Shown here one piece after another: positions 8,792-16,653 of a stretch of 43,723 bases of DNA (within the stretch, counting starts at the first letter, position 1; each line of letters starts with the position of its first letter). Both the position numbers and the translations under genes were made by a program. Origin of the DNA: Lachnospiraceae bacterium (lineage in GTDB: Bacteria > Bacillota > Clostridia > Lachnospirales > Lachnospiraceae). The DNA lies in NCBI GenBank assembly GCA_021205755.1, contig JAJPWX010000112.1, forward strand, positions 1 to 43,723. Direction: 5' to 3'. A model generated the notes under the pieces. That model worked only from the letters and a program-made list of their open reading frames with translations. It was not told the origin of the DNA and searched no databases.

Positions 8792-9563
8792 GATACAGAG
8801 CGCGTTTGCGCATGGAAAAGCATTCATCCCGTTTATCACCTGCGGCGACCCATCGCTGGCGGTGACAGAGCAGCTGGTCTACGCGATGGAAAAAGCGGGA
8901 GCAGACCTGATTGAGCTTGGCATTCCATTTTCAGACCCAACCGCGGAAGGTCCGGTCATCCAGGAGGCGAACAACCGCGCCCTCTCTGGCGGTGTGACCA
9001 CGGACAAGATCTTTGATATGGTAAAAAAGATTCGCGAAAATACGCAGATTCCAATGGTATTCATGACCTACGCGAACGTTGTATTTTCTTATGGCATTGA
9101 GCGATTCGTAAAGACGTCAGCGGAGGTCGGCATGGACGGCATCATCCTCCCCGACGTGCCTTTTGAAGAAAAAGAAGAGTTCGCCGCTACCTGCCGTGAA
9201 AATGGACTGGCGCTGGTCTCTCTGATCGCGCCGACTTCCCATGAGCGTGTCGCGCAGATTGCCTCCGCGGCAGAGGGCTTCATCTATTGCGTTTCCTCCC
9301 TGGGTGTGACGGGTGTCCGCTCCGAGATAACGACCGATATCGGTGAGATGGTGCGGCTGGTGCGTGCAGCCTCCGACATCCCGTGTGCCATCGGTTTTGG
9401 TATCTCCACGCCGGAGCAGGCCGCAAAGATGGCTAAGGAAGCTGATGGCGTCATCGTCGGCTCCGCGATTGTGAAGCTCTGCAAGGAGTACGGCGCGGAC
9501 TGTGTGCCGAAGGTCGCGGAGTATGTGAAGAGCATGAAGGATGCGATCCGGGTGCGGCATTAG
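8784..9563 (+). CDS. trpA: Tryptophan synthase alpha chain (TrpA)
   Basis: A 259-residue TIM-barrel subunit that cleaves indole-3-glycerol phosphate to indole and glyceraldehyde 3-phosphate. Glu44 in [11 protein letters not shown] matches the general acid/base Glu49 of the Salmonella enzyme. The residue equivalent to catalytic Asp60 is Glu55 (PTAEGP instead of LADGP), a conservative change. [10 protein letters not shown] and [11 protein letters not shown] form the phosphate site. The start is ATG 8784 with GGGGAGG upstream, overlapping the end of trpB by 8 bases. It is the last gene of the operon; a strong terminator follows 30 bp later. Confidence 0.97.
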   Translation: MNKIQSAFAHGKAFIPFITCGDPSLAVTEQLVYAMEKAGADLIELGIPFSDPTAEGPVIQEANNRALSGGVTTDKIFDMVKKIRENTQIPMVFMTYANVVFSYGIERFVKTSAEVGMDGIILPDVPFEEKEEFAATCRENGLALVSLIAPTSHERVAQIASAAEGFIYCVSSLGVTGVRSEITTDIGEMVRLVRAASDIPCAIGFGISTPEQAAKMAKEADGVIVGSAIVKLCKEYGADCVPKVAEYVKSMKDAIRVRH

Positions 9564-9593
9564 CCGCAAGACTCTTTGCCCAGCCCTGTGCAT

Positions 9594-9632
9594 AAAAAAG
9601 CCGCAGAACATGGATTTGTTTGCGGCTTTTTT
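9594..9632 (+). terminator. Intrinsic terminator of the trp operon
   Basis: AAAAAAGCCGCA (9594-9605) pairs with TGCGGCTTTTTT (9621-9632) across a 15-nt loop. The U-tract is part of the 3' arm. It ends the trp transcription unit. Confidence 0.9.
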
Positions 9633-9645
9633 AAATTGGGAGAAA

Positions 9646-9674
9646 TTGACGGAAATTTTATCTCGTGATATGAT
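9646..9674 (+). promoter_or_regulatory. Promoter of the AAA-family ATPase gene
   Basis: TTGACG (9646-9651), a 17-bp spacer and TATGAT (9669-9674) form a near-consensus SigA promoter just after the trp terminator. It leaves about a 110-nt leader before the ATG at 9790. Confidence 0.65.
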
Positions 9675-9789
9675 GTACCTGACTGAAAGCAGATTTTAAT
9701 GATTGCATAATGCCCGCATTGTGCGGCGGATTGATCGGAGAGCGGATATTCTATAATGCTTTAGACAGTACCGGAGATTGGAGGAGCCT

Positions 9790-11007
9790 ATGCAGAAAAC
9801 TTTTAATGTCACGGGGGTCTGTGTGCCTGAAAGAAACTATATGGTGGATGTCAGTGACCGTGTGGAACGCATCGTTGAGGACTACGTATCGCCGGGAAAA
9901 TATTTTACAATGAACCGTGCGAGACAGTATGGCAAGACGACGATGTTATATCTGCTTGAGGAAAGACTGAAAGAGTCGTTTATCGTACTTCGATTGAGCT
10001 TTGAAGCCGCAGACGAATATTTTGTTTCCCATGCACTTCTCGCGGAAGGCCTGACGATGGATATAGCGGACTGTCTGCGCAGACAGAGTATAGAGGAAAG
10101 GATCATTCGTGCATGGGAGGCGCCTGTTTCTGAGCGGTTTCCGATGCGCAGTCTGGGAGTAAAGATAACAAACCTTTGCAAAGCGTGTAAAAAGAAAGTG
10201 GTTTTGATGATTGATGAGGTAGACAGAAGTTCTGATAATCAGATTTTTCTTTCTTTCCGTGGTCTTCTTCGCGCAAAGTATCTGGATCAGGCGTCCGGAT
10301 GGGACACCACTTTTTGGTCAGTCATCCTGGCAGGGGTATACGATATAAAAAATTTAAAACAGAAAATGCATCCGAATGTGGAATCGAAATACAATAGTCC
10401 ATGGAACATTGCGGTCGATTTTACAGTTGACATGAGTTTTTCTGCCAGCGATATCGCGTCAATGTTGGTGCAGTATGAAAAGGACTGGGAAACCGGAATG
10501 GATACGGAAAAGATCAGTCAATTATTATACGATTATACTTCTGGCTATCCATTTCTTGTGTCCAGACTTTGTCAGATTATGACAGCCTCATTGAGTGAAA
10601 ATAGTTCAAAAGAAGAGCGAGAAGCTGCCTGGTCTGCGGGAGCGTTTCAGGACGCAGTTCGAGAGATGCTGAAAAAGCCTAATACGCTCTTTGACGATAT
10701 GATAAAAAAACTGGCTGATTTTCCAAAATTAAGAGAAATGATCTACAGCATCCTGTTTCAGGGGAAAAGATATTCTTATGAAGCGGATAATGAACGTATC
10801 CGTATTGGGGAAATGTTTGGTTTCCTGAAAGAAAAGGATGGCGCAGTTGTGGTTGCAAACCGGATATTTGAAATGAAACTGTATAATCTGTTTCTTTCAG
10901 AAGAAGAAACGGAAGAAAAAATAATCTCTGTTGTAGATACAGAGAAAAACCAATTTGTTTTGGGCGGACATCTGCAAATGGAATTGATTTTGAAAAAATT
11001 CGAATAA
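9790..11007 (+). CDS. AAA-ATPase-like protein, apparently lacking the usual C-terminal nuclease domain
   Basis: A 405-residue P-loop ATPase of the group often annotated as AAA-like ATPase with a PD-(D/E)XK nuclease domain, common in gut Clostridia and Bacteroidetes. The nucleotide site is the family variant NRARQYGKTTM (about residue 45) in place of a canonical Walker A. Walker B is VVLMIDEVDRSS, followed by the FLSFRGLLR and TTFWSVILAGVYDIKNL sensor-like region. Related proteins, as I remember them, run to 520-560 residues and end in a PD-(D/E)XK domain after a segment like the GGHLQMELILKKFE seen here. This ORF stops exactly at that segment, and the bases after the stop do not encode the missing domain in any frame I read. 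The start is ATG 9790 with GGAGG 5 bases upstream. The cellular role is unknown; related genes are often present in many copies. Confidence 0.7.
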   Translation: MQKTFNVTGVCVPERNYMVDVSDRVERIVEDYVSPGKYFTMNRARQYGKTTMLYLLEERLKESFIVLRLSFEAADEYFVSHALLAEGLTMDIADCLRRQSIEERIIRAWEAPVSERFPMRSLGVKITNLCKACKKKVVLMIDEVDRSSDNQIFLSFRGLLRAKYLDQASGWDTTFWSVILAGVYDIKNLKQKMHPNVESKYNSPWNIAVDFTVDMSFSASDIASMLVQYEKDWETGMDTEKISQLLYDYTSGYPFLVSRLCQIMTASLSENSSKEEREAAWSAGAFQDAVREMLKKPNTLFDDMIKKLADFPKLREMIYSILFQGKRYSYEADNERIRIGEMFGFLKEKDGAVVVANRIFEMKLYNLFLSEEETEEKIISVVDTEKNQFVLGGHLQMELILKKFE

Positions 11008-11122
11008 AATGCTTTTGCTGGGGATTTATCAGGTAGCAGCAGATTTAGTTGTTTTTTATCCCCTGAATATTTTTCCCAAATCAGGTCATACTCCAAAGGA
11101 AACAGTGGAAAGGAGTGTGACT

Positions 11123-11311
11123 ATGTCTGAAAAGAAGCTTATTTGGGAGGAACTCAGCCCGGATGACAAATTAAAGTATGAGATTGCGGAAGAGCTGGGT
11201 CTGCTGGAAAAGGTGAAGACATTGGGATGGAAATCCCTGACTGCAAAGGAGACCGGCCGCATCGGCGGTCTGATGACAAAAAAGAAAAGAGAGAAAGACC
11301 ATACGATATGA
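11123..11311 (+). CDS. Small acid-soluble spore protein, alpha/beta-type family
   Basis: A 62-residue basic protein resembling clostridial SASP-type proteins: LKYEIAEELGLLEKV followed by GWKSLTAKETGRIGG and a Lys/Arg-rich tail. Alpha/beta SASPs coat and protect DNA in the forespore and are made under SigG/SigF control. The start is ATG 11123 with AAAGGAG 8 bases upstream; the longer in-frame extension has no ribosome binding site. Its TGA overlaps the holA start in an ATGA motif, which is odd for a spore-stage gene next to an essential replication gene. It implies that the organism, or a recent ancestor, sporulates. Confidence 0.8.
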   Translation: MSEKKLIWEELSPDDKLKYEIAEELGLLEKVKTLGWKSLTAKETGRIGGLMTKKKREKDHTI

Positions 11312-12294
11312 AAACGATAAACGAAGACATCAAAAGCGGTCAGTTTCGTCCGGCCTACCTTCTGTACGGAGAGGAAGCCTATCTGAAGGTTCAATATAAG
11401 AATAAGCTTCTGGCCGCGATTCTGCCAGAGGACGATACGATGAATCTCAGCGTTTATACGGGCAAGGGGATTGATGTGAAACAGGTGATCGACCAGGCGG
11501 AGACGATGCCTTTTTTTGCGGATCATCGGCTGATTCTGATTGAGGACAGCGGGTTTTTCAAAAACGCAACGCCGGAGCTGGCGGAGTACCTGCCGCAGAT
11601 GCCGCAGGAGACGATCCTGATTTTTGTAGAGAGTGAAGTGGACAAGCGAGGCAAACTCTATAAAAAAGTGAAGGACTGCGGGCGCGTCGTGGAGATGAAG
11701 CGGCAGGACGAGCGAACGCTGACGGCCTGGGTGCTGGGCATGGTAAAGAGGGACGGGAAAAGGATCACGCAGGATGCGATGTCCCTCTTTCTGCAGAAGA
11801 CCGGCGATGATATGGAAAATATCGCGCACGAGCTGGAAAAACTGCTTTCTTATACCCTGGACGCAGACGCGATTACGCCGGCGGATGTCGAGGCGGTCTG
11901 TACAGAAACGACGGAAAACCAGATTTTTGAGATGATTCGCGCGGTGGCGGAGAAACAGCAGCGGCAGGCACTGGATCTGTATTACGACTTGCTGTCGCTG
12001 AAGGAACCACCGATGCGCATTCTGTTCCTGATCGCGCGGCAGTTTAATCAGATGCTTCAGTTAAAGGACTTAAGAGAACAGGGCATGGATAACAATACAG
12101 TGGCCTCAAAAGCCGGGCTGGCGCCTTTTATCGCGAAGAAGACGCTCTCGCAGGCGGCGCATTTTTCAAAGGAGGCGCTGCGGCAGGCAGTCGAGGATTG
12201 TGTGGAAGCGGAGGAGGCGGTTAAAACCGGCCGGCTGAATGACCGGCTCGCGGTGGAACTGCTGATCGTTAAATTCAGTGAGAATGCAGCGTAA
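11308..12294 (+). CDS. holA: DNA polymerase III subunit delta (HolA)
   Basis: A 328-residue clamp-loader delta subunit that opens the sliding clamp during replication. The N-terminal PAYLLYGEEAYLKVQYKNKL block carries the degenerate nucleotide-site region typical of delta. ILIFVESEVDKRGKLYKKVK and DMENIAHELEKLLSY follow, then the C-terminal collar domain (PPMRILFLIARQFNQMLQLKDL...AVELLIVKF). Length is normal. The start is ATG 11308, four bases inside the upstream spore-protein gene; no good independent ribosome site precedes it, so it probably depends on translational coupling. The next gene is valS, from its own promoter. Confidence 0.93.
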   Translation: MKTINEDIKSGQFRPAYLLYGEEAYLKVQYKNKLLAAILPEDDTMNLSVYTGKGIDVKQVIDQAETMPFFADHRLILIEDSGFFKNATPELAEYLPQMPQETILIFVESEVDKRGKLYKKVKDCGRVVEMKRQDERTLTAWVLGMVKRDGKRITQDAMSLFLQKTGDDMENIAHELEKLLSYTLDADAITPADVEAVCTETTENQIFEMIRAVAEKQQRQALDLYYDLLSLKEPPMRILFLIARQFNQMLQLKDLREQGMDNNTVASKAGLAPFIAKKTLSQAAHFSKEALRQAVEDCVEAEEAVKTGRLNDRLAVELLIVKFSENAA

Positions 12295-12313
12295 ATAAGA
12301 TGGAAAAAGTATC

Positions 12314-12342
12314 TTGACAAACCGGAATCTGTTCGATAAGAT
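12314..12342 (+). promoter_or_regulatory. Promoter of valS
   Basis: TTGACA (12314-12319), a 17-bp spacer and TAAGAT (12337-12342) lie just after holA and directly upstream of the T-box leader. Confidence 0.75.
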
Positions 12343-12667
12343 AGCAGAGAAGTAAATAGCTGTGAAGAATCATTATTTATAATCACAGCCGGAATAGTGA
12401 GGAGAAAGAGGAGTACGCATCACGGCGCCGACAGAGAGAAGGGTTCACTGGCTGGAAGATCCTTTGGGATGGACGGATGCGGAACGTGGCTTTTGAACTG
12501 AATGGCTGAAGCGGATGTGTCAAATCCGTGTGTAGGACATTCCGGGACTTCCCGTTACAGGAGATAGAGATACGGATGAGAGTGTGTGCTTTTATCCGCA
12601 AGAAAAGGTGGTACCGCGAGACATTCGCCCTTTGTATACATTGTGTATGCGAAGGGCGTTTCTTTTT
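12343..12667 (+). promoter_or_regulatory. T-box riboswitch leader of valS
   Basis: The T-box core AAGGTGGTACCGCG (12605-12618) is followed by a terminator hairpin at 12625-12667. Stem I shows the conserved pieces GAGGAGTACG (near 12408) and ACAGAGAG (12431-12438). A GTG valine triplet follows GGAAC near 12485 and precedes a CTTTTG that could pair with the 5' AAAG of Stem I; it is a plausible but unproven specifier. Uncharged tRNA-Val should stabilise the antiterminator and raise synthetase expression. Confidence 0.9.
12625..12667 (+). terminator. T-box conditional terminator before valS
   Basis: CGCCCTT...TATACA pairs with TGTATG...AAGGGCG, closing on a short TTG loop with one internal mismatch, and is followed by TTTCTTTTT. 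It is the alternative structure to the T-box antiterminator. Confidence 0.85.
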
Positions 12668-12708
12668 ATGCGATTTTACTACCCAACCGCAGAAATAAGG
12701 AGGAGACT

Positions 12709-15465
12709 ATGAGCAAAGAACTGGCAAAGACCTATGACCCGAAGGGTCTGGAGGACCGGATCTATCAGAACTGGCTGGATAAGGGATATTTCCACGCCGA
12801 GGTGAATCCGGAGAAGAAACCGTTTACGATTGTGATTCCGCCGCCCAATGTGACGGGACAGCTGCATATGGGGCATGCGCTGGATGAGACGATGCAGGAT
12901 ATCCTGATCCGTTTTAAGCGGATGCAGGGCTATGAGGCGCTCTGGCAGCCGGGCACGGACCACGCCGCGATTGCGACGGAGGTCAAGGTAACGGAGATGC
13001 TGAAAAAGAAGGGCATCGATAAGGATGAGATTGGCCGCGAGGAATTCCTGAAATACGCGTGGGCGTGGAAGGAGGAGTACGGCGGAAAGATCACGAATCA
13101 GCTGAAGAAGCTCGGCGCCTCCGCAGACTGGGAGCGGGAGCGCTTTACGATGGATGAGGGCTGCTCGAAGGCGGTGGAGGAAGTGTTTATCCGCCTGTAC
13201 AACAAGGGCTATATTTACAAGGGTTCCCGTATCATCAACTGGTGCCCGGTCTGCCAGACCTCAATTTCTGACGCAGAAGTGATTCATGAGGATCAGGATG
13301 GATTTTTCTGGCACATCAATTACCCGGTAGTAGGCGAGCCGGGACAGTTCGTGGAGATCGCGACGACCCGTCCGGAGACACTGCTCGGGGATACCGCGGT
13401 GGCGGTGAACCCGGAGGATGAGCGCTACACACATCTGGTAGGTAAGATGTTGGAGCTTCCGCTGACCGGCCGGCAGATTCCGGTGATTGCGGATGAATAT
13501 GTAGACAAGGAATTCGGAACCGGCTGCGTGAAGATTACGCCGGCACATGACCCGAATGACTTTGAGGTGGGCAAACGCCACAATCTGCCGGAGATCAACA
13601 TCCTCAATGACGATGCGACGATCAACGAGTTGGGAGGCAAGTACGCGGGCATGGATCGCTACGAGGCGCGTAAGGCGATGGTGGCGGATTTGGATGCACT
13701 CGGCCTGCTGGTAAAGGTAGTGCCGCATTCACACAGCGTAGGCACTCATGACCGCTGCAAGACAACGGTGGAGCCGATGATCAAGCCGCAGTGGTTTGTG
13801 CGCATGAAAGAGATGGCGGAACCGGCAATTGAGGCGCTCAAGTGTGGAGCCTTAACTTTTGTCCCGGATCGCTTTGATAAGACTTACCTGCACTGGCTGG
13901 AGAACATCAAGGATTGGTGTATTTCACGCCAGCTCTGGTGGGGGCACCGGATTCCGGCTTACTATTGCGATGACTGCGGGGAAATGGTGGTAGCGCGCGA
14001 GATGCCGAAAATCTGCCCGAAGTGCGGCGGTACACATCTGACGCAGGACCCGGATACTCTGGACACCTGGTTTTCCTCCGCGCTCTGGCCGTTTTCAACG
14101 CTTGGCTGGCCGGAGAAAACACCGGAGATGGATTATTTCTACCCGACAGATGTGCTGGTGACCGGCTATGATATCATTTTCTTCTGGGTTATCCGCATGG
14201 TATTCTCCGGTATTGAGCAGACCGGGAAGGTACCGTTCCATCATGTACTGATCCATGGACTGGTGCGCGATTCCCAGGGACGTAAGATGAGCAAATCCCT
14301 CGGAAACGGCATCGATCCGCTGGAAATCATTGACCAGTACGGTGCGGACGCACTGCGACTGACGCTGATCACGGGCAACGCGCCGGGCAACGATATGCGC
14401 TTCTATATGGAGCGGGTGGAGGCGTCCCGCAAATTCGCGAACAAGGTGTGGAACGCGTCGCGCTTTATTATGATGAATCTGGATAAGGCATCCGAAGCTG
14501 ACGGAGCGGCGGGGATCCCGGCGCAGATGGAGCTTTCCGAGCTGACCAGCGCAGATAAGTGGATTCTTTCCAAAGTCAATGACCTTGCGAAAGATGTGAC
14601 CGACAATATGGACCGCTACGAGCTTGGCATTGCGGTGCAGAAGGTTTATGACTTTATCTGGGAAGAGTTCTGTGACTGGTATATTGAGATGGTAAAGCCG
14701 CGCCTTTACAGCGAGACGGATACTTCCAAGACGGCGGCGCTCTGGACGCTGAAAACAGTGCTGACAAATGCGCTGAAGCTGCTGCATCCGTTCATGCCGT
14801 TCATTACTGAAGAGATTTTCTGTACACTGCAGAACACGGCGGAGGGAAATGCGTGCGGCGTGAACGCATCCGCTGGTGCGGGGCCATCCCAGACGACTCC
14901 TTCCGGCTATCAGATGCCGGAGATCGCGGAATCTATTATGATTTCCTCCTGGCCGGAATGGAAGGAAGCGTGGAACTTCGAAGAAGATGAGAAAGCGGTC
15001 GAGACGATCAAGGAAGCTGTTCGAGCGATCCGCAACGCCCGCACCGGTATGAATGTGCCGCCAAGCAGAAAAGCACAGGTATATGTAGTGGCGGAGAGTG
15101 AGGCGGTACGCGCAATCTTTGAAAATGGTAAAGTCTTCTTTGCAACACTCGGTTATGCGAGTGAGGTGCATGTGCAGGCGGACAAGACGGGCATCAGCGA
15201 CGACGCGGTATCAGCCGTGATTCCGGAAGCAGTCGTTTATATGCCATTTGCGGATCTGGTTGATCTCGACAAGGAGCTGGCGCGTCTGCAAAAGGAAGAA
15301 GAACGTCTGACGAAGGAACTGGCCCGTGTCAATGGAATGCTTGGAAATGAGAAGTTTACGAGCCGGGCGCCGCAGGCAAAGATTGACGAGGAAAAGGCGA
15401 AGCTTGTGAAATATACACAGATGATGGATCAGGTGAAAGAGCAGTTAAAGCGGCTGCAGAATTAA
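12709..15465 (+). CDS. valS: Valyl-tRNA synthetase (ValS)
   Basis: A 918-residue class Ia synthetase that charges tRNA-Val with valine. The HIGH motif is HMGH (53-56) inside [13 protein letters not shown], and the KMSKS loop is at 526-530. The CP1 editing domain lies between them ([31 protein letters not shown]). Zinc-type cysteines occur around residue 420-445 ([15 protein letters not shown]). The anticodon-binding domain and a C-terminal coiled-coil arm ([15 protein letters not shown] onward) complete the protein. A Gly/Ala/Ser/Thr-rich stretch of about 30 residues near 705-740, before ISSWPEW, looks like a lineage-specific loop. The start is ATG 12709 after AAGGAGGAG; earlier in-frame codons fall inside the T-box terminator. 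Confidence 0.98.
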   Translation: MSKELAKTYDPKGLEDRIYQNWLDKGYFHAEVNPEKKPFTIVIPPPNVTGQLHMGHALDETMQDILIRFKRMQGYEALWQPGTDHAAIATEVKVTEMLKKKGIDKDEIGREEFLKYAWAWKEEYGGKITNQLKKLGASADWERERFTMDEGCSKAVEEVFIRLYNKGYIYKGSRIINWCPVCQTSISDAEVIHEDQDGFFWHINYPVVGEPGQFVEIATTRPETLLGDTAVAVNPEDERYTHLVGKMLELPLTGRQIPVIADEYVDKEFGTGCVKITPAHDPNDFEVGKRHNLPEINILNDDATINELGGKYAGMDRYEARKAMVADLDALGLLVKVVPHSHSVGTHDRCKTTVEPMIKPQWFVRMKEMAEPAIEALKCGALTFVPDRFDKTYLHWLENIKDWCISRQLWWGHRIPAYYCDDCGEMVVAREMPKICPKCGGTHLTQDPDTLDTWFSSALWPFSTLGWPEKTPEMDYFYPTDVLVTGYDIIFFWVIRMVFSGIEQTGKVPFHHVLIHGLVRDSQGRKMSKSLGNGIDPLEIIDQYGADALRLTLITGNAPGNDMRFYMERVEASRKFANKVWNASRFIMMNLDKASEADGAAGIPAQMELSELTSADKWILSKVNDLAKDVTDNMDRYELGIAVQKVYDFIWEEFCDWYIEMVKPRLYSETDTSKTAALWTLKTVLTNALKLLHPFMPFITEEIFCTLQNTAEGNACGVNASAGAGPSQTTPSGYQMPEIAESIMISSWPEWKEAWNFEEDEKAVETIKEAVRAIRNARTGMNVPPSRKAQVYVVAESEAVRAIFENGKVFFATLGYASEVHVQADKTGISDDAVSAVIPEAVVYMPFADLVDLDKELARLQKEEERLTKELARVNGMLGNEKFTSRAPQAKIDEEKAKLVKYTQMMDQVKEQLKRLQN

Positions 15466-15473
15466 AGAAAATA

Positions 15474-15509
15474 TGCGCCATGTGGATCATCCATGTGGCG
15501 CAAGTTTTT
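15474..15509. terminator. Bidirectional intrinsic terminator between valS and the minus-strand secreted-protein gene
   Basis: TGCGCCATGTGGA (15474-15486) pairs with TCCATGTGGCGCA (15490-15502) around a TCA loop with one internal mismatch. On the plus strand it is followed by AGTTTTTC. On the minus strand it is followed by TATTTTCTTT, so it can end both convergent transcripts. Confidence 0.85.
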
Positions 15510-15589
15510 CATTGCCGCGAAACGCGGTCTGCGTTTTGTTTCGGTGCTTGCTGCCGTGTGGCATCGGCATGCGTCAGCAACCATACGGT

Positions 15590-16246
15590 TTATGCTTCCG
15601 TTTCGGCTTCGGTGGCTGTTTCACCCGCATCAGAGGTATTTTCACTATCGATATCATCCGCCTGTGTACTGATCAGTGTGAGCGTATCGATTTCATATGC
15701 ACTGTTTATAGTGAAACAGATAATGTCGCCGACCTGGATATCGGATACATCAAAGGCTTCGGTCTCAATGGTTTCTTCTGTTTCTGATTCTGATTCTGTC
15801 TCAGAATCCCCGGCGTCTTCTTCCGTTTCTTCGTCGGCTGTGGTTTCCGCATCTTCTTCTGCGTCTTTATCCGCGGCCTCTTCTGCGTCTGCTTCGACAG
15901 CTGTAATGGTCAGCAGATCTGTGAGCTGTCCGGAGGAAACCCCATCCGTGACAGTGAACTGGATGTACACATCTGAAAGTTCCAGTGTTGCACTGGCAGT
16001 ATCCTCCTCATCTTCGATCAGGTCGCCGGTATTTATGACAAGCGTACCATCGTCATTAATGATTACGATTTTTCCATATACTTCAAGCTCGGTGCCTGCA
16101 GCTGCGTCGAGGAGTGCGATGCCGGCGGAAATGGCAGCATTTTCCGTTTCCGTTTCGGTTTCTGTCTCTGCCTCTTCAGCGAAAACGCCCACAGATGTAA
16201 AAGAGAGCGTCAGTCCTAACATGATTGCTACGAGTTGTTTCTTCAT
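15590..16246 (-). CDS. Secreted acidic protein of unknown function
   Basis: A 218-residue protein with a clear Sec signal peptide: MKKQ, a hydrophobic core AIMLGLTLSFTSVGV and a likely cleavage after VFA at residue 23. The mature protein is extremely acidic, with Glu/Asp/Thr/Ser repeats (AETETETETEN near residue 26-36, and runs of ETESESETEE around residue 160). Two more ordered beta-like segments are visible, at about 55-120 (LEVYGKIVIINDDGTLVI, VYIQFTVTDG) and 172-200 (VGDIICFTINSAYEIDTLTL). There is no lipobox, LPXTG or SLH domain, so it may be released or held by charge. It stands alone on the minus strand between two plus-strand units. I do not recognise the family and assign no function. 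Confidence 0.7.
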   Translation of the reverse strand: MKKQLVAIMLGLTLSFTSVGVFAEEAETETETETENAAISAGIALLDAAAGTELEVYGKIVIINDDGTLVINTGDLIEDEEDTASATLELSDVYIQFTVTDGVSSGQLTDLLTITAVEADAEEAADKDAEEDAETTADEETEEDAGDSETESESETEETIETEAFDVSDIQVGDIICFTINSAYEIDTLTLISTQADDIDSENTSDAGETATEAETEA

Positions 16247-16368
16247 ATGAATGATCCTTCCTTTCCTGAATCGTAAGACGACTTACGTCGTTTGCTGTAA
16301 ATACAGGCTGTTGGCCTTGCACTACTTTACCGGAAAAGTATGTCTAAAGTGTGTCAATAAGAAAAAAA

Positions 16369-16544
16369 GTAACTATTCAGAACAGCAGGCCACAGACCGC
16401 CTTCTTTGAAGGCTATATGCCGCTAACGCGTCATATGTCTGAGGCTTGATGGGCGTTCCGCCCATCCCGAAATGAAAATACAGCCTTTAGCAGGTAAACC
16501 TGCACAGTCTGTCTTTTCATTTCGATGCTGTTCTGAACTGTTAC
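16369..16544. repeat. 176-bp inverted-repeat element (copy A of a dispersed family)
   Basis: The ends GTAACTATTCAGAACAGC (16369-16386) and GCTGTTCTGAACTGTTAC (16527-16544) are inverted copies, matching at 16 of 18 positions. Inside are three further inverted repeats: GATGGGC/GCCCATC (16448-16466), CGAAATGAAAA (16468-16478) with TTTTCATTTCG (16514-16524), and GCAGGTAAACCTGC (16490-16503). There is no ORF of note. Related ends occur at 29788, 31841, 39337 and 39757. It could be a MITE/REP-like element or a structured RNA. With the flanking 16247-16368 and 16545-16571 it fills the gap between the secreted-protein gene and addB. Confidence 0.7.
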
Positions 16545-16571
16545 GAAAAAAAGATGAAGGGAATTGACTGG

Positions 16572-16600
16572 TTGTATTCTGGCACAGATTGTGCTATCCT
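16572..16600 (+). promoter_or_regulatory. Probable promoter of addBA
   Basis: TTGTAT (16572-16577), a 17-bp spacer and TATCCT (16595-16600) preceded by TG one base upstream (extended -10). It lies just after repeat copy A, about 54 bp before the addB ATG. The better-looking TTGACT at 16564 is 25 bp from this -10 and cannot pair with it. Confidence 0.5.
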
Positions 16601-16653
16601 GAATGGAATTTCAGTGTTACTGGTTTATCGGAAAGAACCAGAGGGGGAATCGA

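Noticed and set aside
7730-8839. 369-codon minus-strand frame inside trpB/trpA
   Set aside because: Antisense to intact, overlapping trpB and trpA; the composition is typical of a shadow frame.
14095-15171. 358-codon minus-strand frame inside valS
   Set aside because: Antisense to the catalytic and anticodon-binding regions of valS; no start signal or domain.
15780-15900. Repetitive TCTGATTCTGATTCTG-type stretch considered as a CRISPR or tandem-repeat array
   Set aside because: It is the coding repeat for acidic residues in the secreted protein; there are no spacers. No CRISPR array is visible anywhere in the window.
15480-16250. 256-codon plus-strand Ser/Val-rich frame opposite the secreted acidic protein
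   Set aside because: It starts inside the terminator hairpin; the minus-strand frame has a convincing signal peptide and ribosome site, and Ser/Val richness is just the complement of Glu/Asp/Thr repeats.
16564-16569. TTGACT as the -35 box for addB
   Set aside because: The only plausible -10 (16595) is 25 bp away; TTGTAT at 16572 gives 17 bp.
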